Assembly: GCA_950295325.1 (NCBI GenBank) | Contig: OX485803.1 | Coordinates: 58,605,554-58,669,553 of the forward strand | Reading direction: 5' to 3' | From: Polytrichum commune | Taxonomy: Eukaryota; Streptophyta; Polytrichopsida; Polytrichales; Polytrichaceae | Length of the DNA: 64,000 bases | Shown: positions 22,801-35,399 of the stretch, piece by piece | How the letters are laid out: each line of letters starts with the position of its first letter | Position numbering within the stretch: the stretch's first letter is position 1 | Position numbers and translations under genes: made by a program | Notes under the pieces: model-generated | What the model was told of the DNA's origin: nothing | Databases searched by the model: none | Seen by the model: only the letters and a program-made list of their open reading frames with translations

Positions 22801-25800
22801 TTATTTTTCTCCAAGACCAAGAATCACAATGCAATATTAAATACGTACACATCTATATAGTGTACATATTTACATTACGACATCGTTCAAGCATGTTTGT
22901 ATTTGTGTCATGTGTTTGTCTCGATCGCACTTGTCTTTTATTGGGTACATATCATAGCTATAATTATTAGGAACAAGTGTGCCGCCACTTGTCCTAGCTT
23001 TAATCTTCTAGTGCGCCACTTTGTTCACCAACAATACTAACATGTCATCCACACACTCCAATTCCACCCATCAAATTACTTATAAGACTATTTATATTCA
23101 TGCCATTGATTCATGTATCTATTATTAAGATTCCAAATTGTTGGTGCATTGACACACAATTCATTTATATTGTTTAGCGTTCCTTCATTGAATATAGTAT
23201 TATATGCAAACTTGCAAAGTACCTCATTGCTTAAGCACAATATAGTAGTGTTTGTATTCATCTCCTCTGTGTTTTGTGGTTGATGTTGTTCACCACTCCA
23301 TCCTTTCACATATCTCCCTTCTACTTCCCTCTGTGCTTTCACATTGTGCGTATAGCTGCTATTAGGAGTCCGGACAATTGTTTTTGTTCGTTTGTGTTTT
23401 CTGGTGATCATGAATTTTAAAGGGGGTATGATATTCAATCCATGGAAGGTGCAATTGACTAACTATCCCAATTAGTGCGTGTTACTATTATGTAGTACTA
23501 TAACTATTTAACGAGAATGTAATTTTTTTGTAAAGCAATGTAATTCATGTTCTATAATGTCCGATCAATCTATTGAACTTGTAGTAGTAAAAATTGAACT
23601 CCTCAGCAGTGTTCTAGATTAAAGTCTTCACTGCCCTTTAAACGCAGTTTGGCCCTTTAAAATCTACCTCTCTCAAAACAACCCTACAAAACACAACCCC
23701 AAATTGAAAGTGAAGATGTCACTTGAAGTGCTCAATAAAAGGAATGAATAGGTCAACTAGATGATGTACAAGCTTCAAAGGAAGTAAAAGCTCCCACAAC
23801 CATAGTGGTTGAAGTTTAAAACAACACAATGTTGAGAAGGGGACTAAAGCAACTACCATGGAATCCAAAGAACACACACATACATTGTTTTTGTTGTTGT
23901 TGTTGTACAATCATCACATATTTCCGTTCTCCCATGGAAACTTCATCTATGTCATTATCCCACATACCCAATTACATTTATATTAACACTATTATCAATG
24001 CATTGCACCGAGATGAATAAGTGTTTGTTTGTCATATATTATTCATGGTTTTCCATGCCAAAGCACAAGGTGCAATGCTTGCCTTTCAAAAGGTGCACTC
24101 TACTGAGGATAGGGTTAACATCTAACCAAAGAAACACTTGAACTAAAGGGAAACACATGTGCTTGTTTTTTGAGGTTGGTCGCTATCCGGGGGTTTACCT
24201 GCTTTCTTTGCTCCAAAGCACATAAGAAAGATATCTACGAGACACTTGATATATGTTTTTCATCAATTTTTTGACTTGTAAGCATAATGTATGGATTGGT
24301 TTCCTTTGAATTTTCATGCTGGCTTATATTCTAGGTATTCTCATAGGACTTAATTTATGAGAATCTATGATAACAAATGGTGAAATCGACTTAAGAATGA
24401 TTAGCTTAGGGGAGAGTGTGTACACTTGATGATTGTCAACATGAGCTCCAAGTATACACTAAGCAAGCATGTTTTGAGATATTACATGATAAATTTAATA
24501 ATTTGAATGGTGTTGTGTTCATAGATGGATAATAACATTACAACATTTGTTATTGAGGGTGTAACATCTAGTGTGGCTTCAAGACCTTCAAAGCTAAGTA
24601 TTTGGTGTATTGTGACATTAAGCTTTGCAATTTTTAGACCTTTCACATACTTATTGTTACAGGAAACTAGGAGAAGGAGCTACATGTCTATTTCATTCTT
24701 ATGAAAAATTGTGCGTCTTGGGTTCATGAAATTTTGGGGCTACAATATTTATTGGTATGATCATTGATTTCTTATCGTATGGGTGTGTCTAGATTCAAGA
24801 CTTGGGCATTAGTGTGTTTGACGTCCAAGGAGTGGTGCCTCCAACATCTTTTGAAAGTTTGAGAGTTTTGTGGTTGATTTGCTCATTTTCTATGTTTTAA
24901 AACGAGGTAAAATTTTTTTTTGCACCCTTGACAATGTTTTTGTTGTGTTCATTCTTTATGGAGCTCAAGATGTTTGTGATTTCCCTATTCATGTGATTAA
25001 AAGGGGGTGGACATAGAAGCCAATAAGGATTTGTATGTGCCATATGTATGTAGGGGATGTGTCTTTCTTTGTTCATTGTTGTTTTCTCATTTATTAAGGA
25101 ATCATAACTTTCATTCCCGATGATTTTGAAGTGTGTTCTTACTTTTCTGAATGTTAAACCTTATCTTGAACTATCTTATAAGATGTAATATAGATACAAT
25201 TGTGAACTTATTAAGGATAGTTGAGTTGAGATGAGGGAGGACGGTGTTTAGGTTGTTTATGAATATGAACACATCACATTCACAATTTTTTGAGATCATG
25301 GATTGAAAAATGGTAGTTATAAATGCCGTAGGGAGTTTTAGAAGTCTTTCTACAATCTTGAGAATATCTGGCACCATACACACAATTGGTCATCCTCTAT
25401 TATTCTAGGCCTTTGAATTGAGACAACCATCAATCTCCAGACATTGTAGAGGGTTGAATGAGAGAGGAAGAGTTTCGTAGAATTTAATGAGGAGGTGATG
25501 TGAGTGTATTTTGTAAAGTCGATGCTACATTGAGAGAGTTATTATATTTTGGCGTGGACTTTGACTCAGTATTCTCGTGGGGTGGCTTCTCTGTTTTCTT
25601 TCTTTTTCTTTTTTCCTTTTCTCTCCGATTGACAAAGTCATAATGGGACGGTGAATATAATTTGTTGTGGATATCTCAGATTCGTGTTTGAGTTTGGTGA
25701 TTGATTGATTGATTGATAATTACCTTAACCTGGAAGCAACACTGACTAGATGAGTGTCTTAAGAATGACCTCAAAAGAAGGAAACTGTGATTTTTGGTCA

Positions 25801-25950
25801 CATGAAACGTAGTCAATACAGACGCTCTATTTTATCTCAATTGACCATGTCATCGGCAAGTTGAATGATTTCTTACCCCAAAAAAACAAAACCCACCCAG
25901 TGACTTGAATGTGTGACAAAAACTTGAGAAGCAGCAGCCGGGTCAAAGTT
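22801..25950. other. Unassigned intergenic DNA
   Basis: No gene or element recognised. A 116-codon frame at 23088-23438 (-) has no motif I recognise and no supporting context. Confidence 0.35.
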
Positions 25951-26019
25951 GGTGTGGTTTATGCAGAGCTGGGAGGCTGTCGGCCTGTTGGGCCATGAGA
26001 CAAAGCCACAATACTACCT

Positions 26020-26050
<31 letters not shown>

Positions 26051-26794
26051 AACAGCAGCGGCGACGACGTTGTTCTGCTTCAAGAGGTCAAGGCCTAATA
26101 AATGCAAGCCAAGACTTGGAGGACACAGCATTTGGAGACAGAGCGCGCAAGATAATAACATAATGTGCGTGTCCCACGGGACTACCATGCTTGACGGGGC
26201 TAAAGCCTGGGTGCCTGCCCCCGCAATGTACCTACTCCAGCGGACCTGGAGGGAGGGAAAGGAAGGAAGGAAGGACTCGAACAAGTTATCTATGCACATA
26301 GTCCACGAGTTTGACAAATTTTACACATCCACTTGCTTGTAAATCTGGCAACGAAAATGTCGTTGGTGAAAATAATTGTGACTTGGTTTCTACGAAGTCG
26401 TTTGTCATGTTCCTAGTCTTCGGTGAAAGGAAGTATCAGATACAATCATGCATCTCGTTCGCCCGACACAAAAGTCTTAAGATAGTGTGCAGTTTAGAGG
26501 TTGAGAATGTTAGTTTATTTGACGTTGGAATCAATTTCCAAGACCCGGAATTAGTCATGTCGAAATTATAAAAGGTACATCAACCACAAACCTATAGGGG
26601 GGTAGGGTTTCATGTCAGGTGGATGAGAGGTGCGCTCATGGATGATAGTTTCCTCACGACATGGTCTTCGTATGTTATTACAATCAATGTTCACACATGC
26701 TTGATTTATAGATGATTGAACATGCTCAATGCAGGAGGGATAAAACACGTGCAAGTACTTGAGGTCTTGCATTCCATTTTTATTGTCAAAGCTA
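25951..26794. other. Intergenic DNA with (CAT)n/(CAG)n run
   Basis: A short compound trinucleotide run lies at about 26019-26065. Long frames on both strands across it (poly-Ser/Ala or poly-Asp) are driven by the repeat. Otherwise nothing recognised. Confidence 0.45.
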
Positions 26795-27075
26795 GGGTGG
26801 GTTCACATTAGGGTCCAAGACCGAATTTCAAAGATACTTTGAGATTGAACAATATAATTGGTCAAGAACACAATTTTGAAACCAAATTGGTTACGTTAGA
26901 GTCGAAAGTCAAAGTATGAATGACTGAAGTAATGCTTATGTGACACCACTTTCCCACCAAATTTTGTCCCTAACTTCGAACGTGGGATTAATACCGAGTC
27001 CAAAAGTAAGATCCGTGAAAGGGCGTTTTGGACCCCAAGTTCCTCGGGCACAAACCCCCTAATGTAAACGCACCC
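26795..27075. mobile_element. Tourist-like MITE (281 bp)
   Basis: Terminal inverted repeats GGGTGGGTTCACATTAGGG (left) and, on the reverse complement of the right end, GGGTGCGTTTACATTAGGG: 17 of 19 positions match. Flanks are CTA (left) and TTA (right), consistent with a mutated 3-bp TWA duplication typical of PIF/Harbinger. No coding capacity. A related element lies at 30701. Confidence 0.7.
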
Positions 27076-28540
27076 TTAGTGTGCATGATGGTGCAACACT
27101 TATCAAACCTTTCCTAATACTTAGCCTAGCTTGGGGTAAAAATTGGCACGTTTGTGCGAGTCACAAAGTTTGCAGGTCATGTTGTTCCCAATACATAAGT
27201 GAAAATTCGTTCTAAAACCAGATACTTTAGTTTAGGATGATATGGCTCCAACATGGTCCGCCGTGCTAAGCATTTGGATAACGGGCTCACATTCATGCCG
27301 GTACAATGTATGGGCGTAATTTTTCTTTCTTCAGGATGATATGAAATTTGGTCATCGGAACATGTCGTGATAAAATACCAATTTATTGATGTTCGACTAC
27401 AAAATCTACTGTAGAATATAGATATAAATAACGGTATCAAGATAGTTGATACAATAATTAGTGTGACTCGTGATCAGTCCCACTATATTCTTAACTTTAT
27501 GAGAGGCCCATTTCATGGGGCTAACACTTAGTGTGACTTACAGGAACCACGTGCAGCGAGGTTATAATTGTTTGGGGGTAATTATCTTGTTCACAAGCAA
27601 TTCAATGACCCATTCAATTAGATAATTTTCTAATTATGCACATTTTGTAGTACTTTCAATTACTTTGAAAGGTTGGGGTTAGTTATTTTCATGTAGCATA
27701 TGTTTCATTATGAATCAACAAGTGGTTGGGCGGAAGAGTTCTATGCACTATTATTATCCTCCACATGTGGCCAATTCTAGTTCATTGTCCAAAGTGAAGC
27801 CAAACTTTGACTCATTTCAAAAACCGTCTCAAAAGGCAAAGCCAAAAAATCATTAGAATGCGTTGCAAGCCTAAACTTGTCATCCAACATGCTTCAACCA
27901 TTATTCACATGTTGATGCTTTTCAGCCACTATGGGCAGGGACAAGGGAGTGCATACACTATAATCCTTTTGCAATGTTTTATACCATGGTAACTTAGAAA
28001 TAATATGAACCTCATTTCATGGAATTTATAACAACCTGTATTAGTTTGAAGTCAACGTCACATATTGTGTGGGGCCTATTTTGTTTTGAAGTCGCTCCAA
28101 ATGTTTTGATACCATTTATTTAGAACAATGCACTTAGTTTCAAATCTTCATGGAGTGTCAGTCCTAGGGCCCGTTTTGAGCTTATGAATGAATTTTGAAG
28201 GCAAATTTGTTTAAAAGGAAGGTGGTAGGAAGGTCACAATAGGAAATATTATGTACCTCATGAAATTTTCTTGTCAATGTCGATGATCACATTCCAATCT
28301 CGGGGGGTGCACCTTTCATTAAAACCTAGAATCACGTGTGTTCATTGCATACTCTAAAAACCCCCTATATACAAGTTATTTTTTGTGAAATGAAGTAATA
28401 CACATACAATTGCAACAATAAATATACAAGTGACAATATGTATACACAAAAAACATCCATTCATATATAGTCATTAACATAAGTATACAAATATACTTTT
28501 GAACAATAATCAACCCCTATAATATGTATAACAAAATATC
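27076..28540. other. Unassigned intergenic DNA
   Basis: No gene recognised. A GGGCCCGTTTTGAG block at 28168 resembles a Tourist-type terminus, but I could not find its partner. Confidence 0.35.
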
Positions 28541-29191
28541 CTAGCTTTCATCAGCAAAGTCGTTGAAAACTTTATCATCTCCCAGATGTAACTCATAAAC
28601 ATTTGATTCACCAATATATGTCATTGTAGCCAATGCAATTATTGTCTCTAAATCTACTATCAAATGATCAGTAAGATCATATGTCCACTTGTTGTTAGCC
28701 CCTTTTTGATACCAACATAAACCAATCTCCACGTTTGATGGACGGTCCATCAAGTCAATTGGATCCCTATACTCCACCCAACAATTACCAAACTTCCTCC
28801 GCATCCTATAAACTCTCCCAACAAACCAAACCTTAACTCAAGTAGATTTTTTTGGCCTACCTCATTTTTTCACAGTTTTAGCTTCAGGTGTGTTCAAAAA
28901 ACACACACCACAGTCACAACCAAGCTTTAACAAAGTGTCATGGTTTCCAACACTCGGGAGTTTAGGCTTCATATATAATATGCCAGATTTAATTCGAGTC
29001 AACCGATCTTTAGACAAAGAAGGATTGCCATTCAATTGACTAACAAGTGTACTTTTAAAAATTCTAGACTCCCCTACCATTACATAAGCCACAGCTGACT
29101 TTGCATTTGATAGAGAGGGAATTTCAGAACGAGGCCATGACAATGTCAGGACTTTCGGTGATTCCCACGGCAGCAGTAACCGCAGGGACAC
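28541..29191 (-). pseudogene. AT-hook protein relic with two TGA stops
   Basis: A single minus-strand frame of about 216 codons is protein-like throughout but interrupted by TGA at 28862-28864 and at 28838-28840. Removing neither base restores anything: the frame is unchanged on both sides, so these are nonsense substitutions. Just after the first stop the frame reads GRPKKST, and the stop sits where an AT-hook would carry its Arg (RGRPKK), consistent with CGA or AGA to TGA. The N-terminal part includes LSKDRLTRIKSGILYMKPKL and CDCGVCF; the C-terminal part includes KFGNCWVEYRDPIDLMDRPS and a Trp/Tyr-rich segment. I do not recognise the family; a transposon accessory protein or chromatin protein is possible. 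Confidence 0.45.
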
Positions 29192-30700
29192 TGAGAAGCG
29201 CTGGAAGCAACAAGTGAAAGAAAGAAAAGTGAAGCAGTTGTCGGCAAAAGAAGCAGGCTATGCGAGAAGAGAAAACAAAAACCTTCGGCGCCCGACTAGA
29301 AGAGAAAACAAAAACCTTCAGCACCCGACAAAAAAAGAAAACAAAACCTAGAGATGGGAGGGGAAAAGGGTCTTTGTTACTTTGAGCTGAACGAATCATT
29401 TCAAAACCCTAATATTGCCTCTTTCCCCGATATTACCTTGACACCTTGTACATGATTCATACTACCCTATAAGGTTGCTAACGAAAATCGTTAATCCTAG
29501 TTAATCCTAATTTCATCCAATATGAAAACTTATGATGTAGTATAATAACAATACCATACAAGTACAATTATTGTATACTTTTTAAAGGCCTTCCATATAT
29601 GTACGTAACTATAAATTATAACATGTATACCATATGTATACGTAATACGGCAAGGTCCAAATCAATACCCCTCCTGTGCACTCACGTATACTCGTACATG
29701 TTTAGTACAGTGCACCCCCCGAGATTCCAATATAAAAAGATAGTTGTTCATGAGAGATTTCTCAAAGTCCTGAATGAACTAGCTTTTCCCTTTGTTGATG
29801 CATTATTATATATAGAATTTTCACATTATTTGGCTTGAAAATTGTCAATTTTTATGGACTCTTTTTCCTACTTCAAGGTGCATATCTGTTCTTAATATAA
29901 TCTTGAAAGTTTGGACAAAAAATTCATTGCATATATTCTATCACAATTGCTTGATTCTAAATCTTTCATAAAACAAATCATGAAAATCAAATATTGCTAC
30001 CGTATTGATGTGATCTTCATCTCATTAGCAAAAAAATTGTGCTCCAGAAAGCTCACTTTCCATATGATCCAATGAAACCACAATCTGCTCCACGAAGTTA
30101 AGGGTTAATCTGCGTACTCCAGCACGAAAGTGCAGAAAAGTGATCCCTGATCACTGAGAGTATGGTGTTTGTTCTCAGGAAGGCATGGATTCAAAGAGAA
30201 AGGAGGGGGGAATTCACTCATCAATTCGACATCTCCTCCCCTCCCTTCCCATCCGCACAGCAGTAAAGCTTTTTTTAACCTTCATGGCAATTTTCCAGGT
30301 TGTGGTAACTATGTGTCATGATGTAAAAGTTATGCCAGCAAGAAGTTACCGCGTCACGTACACAATGATTACCATTACTTTTGGGCAGTACTGCAGTCGA
30401 GGCCTGACTGGAGCAAATTATCAGCCAATTTTTCCCCGACCATCAAATATCCCCAAGGTGGTCCACTCCATAGTTGTAGAACTGCTCTCCCGATTTCAAA
30501 CCAGAGTAACTTAACTCCGCCTCGCTGGCCCGGCCATGGCGCCGGTGAAAGTAACTTACCGTATCCCATAAACTCCACCACGTGCTTCCCACGTTGTAGC
30601 ATTATTGAGAAATATTATAACAATAAAGAAAAGGGACATACAATTAGATAACAGCTTATCTAATACACCCATCATCAGCATCAGCATCATAACTAACTCA
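29192..30700. other. Unassigned intergenic DNA
   Basis: No gene recognised. Around 29230-29345 an AGAAAACAAAA block with GCGCCCGAC or GCACCCGAC is repeated. A 109-codon frame at 30185-30514 (+) has no family motif. Confidence 0.35.
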
Positions 30701-30987
30701 GGGCCGGTTCACATGGGTCCCAACTATCACATGGATGCCTAAATGGCCACACTTTTTGGAGGCCAGGCTTGGGACTTGTGTTGCGAGTTGGGTTGAGCGA
30801 AAAGTTAGACCCAACTCTCAACCCACTTCCCACGGATATTTATGCATAAAATAATCAAGATCCGACTTTCATGATAATAAACCATATCTTAATGGTTCCT
30901 TGAGACTCACACGTTGGGATTTTGCCTCCACGTTGGACTTTGCTAACATGAGTGGGACTTGGGACTTGGACCCCGTGTGAACCGACC
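30701..30987. mobile_element. Tourist-like MITE (about 287 bp)
   Basis: Ends are GGGCCGGTTCACATGGGTCC and, reverse-complemented, GGTCGGTTCACACGGGGTCC. Inner inverted similarity includes AAGTCCCA and TTGGGACTT motifs. The terminus resembles that of the 26795 element. No clear target duplication is visible, so exact ends are uncertain by a few bases. Non-coding. Confidence 0.6.
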
Positions 30988-32145
30988 TTCATTAGCACTC
31001 CACAATTGATTAATCTATTTTGTAAAGATTAAAAAAAAAACCCCCCGTGGAAGAGAGAAAAATAAAAAAATAAAAAGAATTCATGACATTATTAAACTTT
31101 CAGGTGGTGTTTTCTGTCCTATCAAGTACAGTGACATGGTAATAGCAAGGTGGATATTCGGACACCTAAGATTGCCGGGCACATCCGATTACCGATTGAC
31201 ACCCATCCTTAGGGTACACACAGTAGCACACAATATATATATGCACCCTCGAGTCGGCAACCAAAGCCTCCTCCAAAGCCGTTTCCTTCCCCGAATACCG
31301 AAAGGATCGCCTCCACACGAGGCACCATGTATCCCATAGCCTTGTTCCGTAAACCCGTGTCGGGCATAATCTCCCCGGACACGGGCTCTCTCGTTCACAA
31401 GGAGCCTAATAAGAACTTAGTAGATGATGATGCTGCAGCAGCAGCAGGAGCAGCAGCAGCAACAGTGATGAGCTTGTGAACGAACAGAAGAACATTCTTT
31501 GTCTGGTTTGTCCTTGCTTCCGTCGTAGGCCGTGAGGAGGGAGGGTTGAAGCTTCCCTTTTGTGCTGAAATAGTAGTATATATAATGCCTCAGTGTGTTG
31601 GAGGGCTCCCACGTACCTAACTTACAACTTCCCCCAAGATTGGTTCGGTGCATGGTGGTTAGGGTGACTTTTTCATGTAAAATGGGGTACATACCACACC
31701 ACACCACACCATACCATACCATACCACTGGTGGTGGTAGCTAGCTAGGAGGAGTACCAGCAGCAGCAGCAGCAGCAGGAGCGGAAAAAGACTGCCACTCA
31801 ACCTGCTTTCCTGCACCACCAGAATGTGCAGGCTGCTGGCTGGAGAGAGGACAGCTTACTTTGAATCATGCTTTTCCCCTCTCCCACACTCCTTCGAAAT
31901 CGTCAAGTACCACCGCTTCACTGCAGGACAGGACCCGACCCGACCCGCAGCAGCAGCAGCATGAGAAATCCCCACTGCTAGCTAGCTAGCTAGTCAAATT
32001 GGTGGATGATTTCCTCCTTAAACTAATAATATTGTATGCATATGTATGTGTGTGTGTATATATATATATAGACAGGTATAGGTACCGACTTTGTTGAACC
32101 CTGTTTCAACTCCTTGCATGGATGGAGGTATGCGGGTGTCACAGC
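30988..32145. other. Intergenic DNA with trinucleotide and pentanucleotide runs
   Basis: CAG-rich patches occur at about 31433-31461, 31758-31776 and 31947-31961. A run of ACACC units turning into ATACC units lies at 31691-31726, and (GCTA)n at 31976-31992. A (TG)n(TA)n run is at 32045-32072. No gene recognised. Confidence 0.5.
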
Positions 32146-32341
32146 GAACGGCGAGACCCGGCTGTTAGTGACAGATGAACTGGTTGAAGTGCAAGACTTC
32201 AGGAAAATTTACCCGTCGTTTAAGAGGAATCTAAGGAGTATATCCCATTTGACCAAGGAAGTCCGAAAGATGTCAACATGTTAACCGGTTGGACTTGGAA
32301 ACATTAGGATCTCGACCGATCATGCACAAAGTCTTCGCCGG
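32146..32341 (-). repeat. CGGTT-family dispersed repeat, copy 1
   Basis: Read on the minus strand, this copy runs through GATCGGTCGAGATCCTAATG, CCAAGTCCAACCGGTTAACA and TGACATCTTTCGGACTT, then an AGTCTTGCACTTCAACC block and an AACAGCCGGGTCTCGCC end. The same ordered blocks occur in five other places in this window (35014, 41349, 46424, 48111, 53001). It looks like one of the fuller copies. Confidence 0.75.
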
Positions 32342-34890
32342 ACACTGGGGCGTTATTCAGTTATTTTTTCTAATCGGATCCTCTATGTGATCGGTGTGTG
32401 GTCAGGTGAGGATCGAAGAACAACCACTATGAAAACACATGGTTAAATGAGATTGAACTACGTTTTCATGTTCTATTAAGTGTTCCACGTTGGGAGGACC
32501 TATGTGTTCCAATAAGTAATTAACAAACATACATTTTTGAATACCAAAGTTAAATCAAGGTGAATCCAATTTTGCATCTAATTTTACTGATGATTCATCA
32601 TGGATTTGCTAATGCAACACAAGTTTTGATGTGTAAATTTCACTTTGTAGAGCTCGGAGGACATGATTATTAGTCAAGGCTGTGACAAATAGGTACAATC
32701 TTGCAACCTTGTTTCCAATTTGGACTTGACTACCTAAGTTTGGAACTTTTGACCACTTAAGTCTCTCCAAATCTTTAAAAGATAATATCAAAGGTTTTTA
32801 TGGGGTTTCATGTTTCTAGAGAGCCATTCTGTCCATGCAAATTTCAATTTCAAAAAATAATTGCATGCTTATTATATTGGTATTGACACAAGCACATTTG
32901 AGTCTTACTTCTCCTTTTCAGGATCAAAACATATTGTGTGTGCAGGAGTAGCTAGAGTGGTATGATGATCTACCGGAGGTTAATCCCTCCATCTCACTCG
33001 CCCAAAACTCTTTCATGTTGAATTTGAAGGTATGTGTGGAGCGTTTGCAACATGTTCGCTGCAAATCTCTACTTGGCGGAGAAGCTAGCCAGGTGGCCAT
33101 GCGCCTCTTGTGTTCCAAACAAACAAACAAAATCATTCCAAATATAATTGTCTTAATAATGAATTGTTTTAATTTTCATATACCAAAACTTCTATTGGAG
33201 AATTACCCCACATGGACCTAATTACCCCAAATTGGACGCAAGAAGAAGACCTAGAGGAAGGCACAAGCTAAAATACAAACTGAAAATTTGAGTAACACCG
33301 AACCACCTACAACACCACAAACGTAATCATGTAAACTTTTACGGCACCTACCATAAGAGAGGGTGAAAACGTAAAAGAGGCATTGGATAGCACTACGTAA
33401 TTCCAAATCGTAAGCAAGTGGCACCAAAGGCATTCATTAGTGTAGTTGTTTACTATTATAATAAGTCACTATCCCCCCGTGACCAAGGAACATGGACGAA
33501 GGGCACACACAAGATTCTATATACACTCATATTCAACAGCATGACTCGTGACTTTAGCAATATGTTTATCTATACAAATGATCTTGCTTATCTATACAAA
33601 AATCATGAGGTCCATAATTATTCAGTGCAAGACTGGTGAGTGGTGGACTGTGTGGCATGTGGAACATCAATCCCGAGGCTACCCTAGCTGGTCCAAGATG
33701 GATGCCTTAAAATACATGGAGGTGTATGTCGGGTGTTGCTAAATTAGCCTCGCAACCGGTTTGTGCGATTGGGTAATCTGCATGAAAAGATGGTATCGTG
33801 TCAGCTTTTTTTATTCATACGACACTTGTGAATAGGCAACAAAGTGATGGAAGCTTGTATTTGCAAGTTCAGCGGTGAAATTCCCCATTGGGTCCTCCTT
33901 TCTTCCCCCTCCGTGGACATGATTTGAAAAGCACTCAGAATTTGGATCCTCGATTTAGAAGTGACTTGATCTTGAAGGGTGGGTGGATCCGAGCGAGGGC
34001 GTCCGAGATTAGAGCTCGCTTGATCGAGAAATATGGGCCATGTCTCTTGTCCGTTTGGAAACATAATAATGCCATAATTGTGTCACCAATCACTCATCAA
34101 ATGCACCGCCTCCCATAACGTCCCAAGGAACAAATCGTAGCATGTACATCACCTTCCGCACCCCGGAATACAAATATTGGCAAACACCTCTTTATTGGAT
34201 ACTCAACCCCTTATCATCATCATTAGACCCGTTTCCTATGTAGTCTGCGTAGTACTATTGTAGTCTTCCACTCTCTCAAGCATGTGAGTTGTAGAAGAAC
34301 AAACGCCCACTACCTTGAACAATTGCAATTTGCCACCATAGCGCCCACCCAAAGAGCGCCAATGTATTTTTAACTTATCTTTGTTTTTTCGTTTTCCTTG
34401 GGAATATGTATGTATATATATATATATATATACACGGAGCACTTCATCTTAGAGTACTTTGCAAGCCGGGCGGACTCCTTTGTCTTCAGCAGTTGTCCCT
34501 AGCTAGCGTCACCCAAGCCGATTTTTGTGGCTGTGTATTGTGGTACCAGGAAAACACCAATCATCATGTCAATAATTTGCCTTAGTGCCAAGATAAGAAC
34601 AGACACCCAGCTCCCATCAATTCATTTATAGAGCTCCAGCCTCCAACAACGTAGGGATGATCAGCATGTTTCACATGCTCCACAATGAATTTACCATTTA
34701 CCATTATTAAGTGGCGATAGGTTTAAAAGGGACTAAGGGCAGCCTGACTTTGAACTGTCACGACCGTGGAGAAATTCATAGCCTGCCAGTTCAATCCACC
34801 AATTAATAAAGATGGTCTAATGAATTCGTAATTTCTGGCCGAACGCAAGGAAGCGTTATTTGAGCCGGTTGGATAAATGGTATTGAGGTA
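32342..34890. other. Unassigned intergenic DNA
   Basis: No gene recognised; (TA)n occurs at about 34412-34431. Overlapping frames at 33801-34118 are mutually antisense and lack motifs. Confidence 0.35.
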
Positions 34891-34908
34891 CCCCCCCCCC
34901 CCCCCCCC
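34891..34908. repeat. C18 homopolymer
   Basis: Eighteen consecutive C residues on the plus strand, the longest homopolymer in the window. Length may be unreliable in the assembly. Confidence 0.9.
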
Positions 34909-35013
34909 AAAGGCTGCTGCTTTAAAAGCTCTGTGGTTGTTTTTTGGGTCTTTACTTTGAACCTATTATTTATGTTGGAGCTGGGAGGAGCTCCCAAACC
35001 TTTACATTCAATG

Positions 35014-35118
35014 TCTGGGGAGCATTTTGGGTATAACCGGTCAAGATCCCAGTGTTTCCAAGTCCAACTGGTTACATGTTGTGATCTTCTAAATTGGTCA
35101 GCAATTTTCCGAAGTGTT
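35014..35118 (+). repeat. CGGTT-family repeat, copy 2 (partial)
   Basis: Plus-strand copy with GGGGAGCATTTTGGGTATAA, CGGTCAAGATCCCAGTGTTT and CCAAGTCCAACTGGTTACAT, then an abridged centre. It directly abuts the 3' tail of the LINE remnant that begins at about 35119. Confidence 0.65.
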
Positions 35119-35399
35119 TTCTTCCTTTCTTCTTTTTTGAAATACAAGGTCAAAAAGTCAAAGCCAAATGCATTAAGAACCAAAGAAGACGCACCCACTT
35201 CAAGGGGAGGCAAGCCCCTCGGGAGCACCACACTTCCACGTAAGAGTAATAAGTAACAGGAACCCCACCAAGGACAACTTGCCAAACCGCCAGTCCGAGG
35301 ACCACCCCCATCCCACCAACCAAAGACAACCCTCAAACTACCAAGTGACCTGCCAAAAGTTAATCAACCTAGCTACATTGTATTAATTCCAAGCGATGT

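Noticed and set aside
25943-26342. 115- to 124-codon frames on opposite strands
   Set aside because: Both run through the CAT/CAG repeat and read as poly-Ser/Ala or poly-Asp/Ala; no family motif, and they are mutually antisense.
34803-35336. 177-codon minus-strand frame
   Set aside because: It crosses the C18 run, a CGGTT repeat and the LINE tail; composition is Gly/Pro-biased from these and the homology is to the repeats only.
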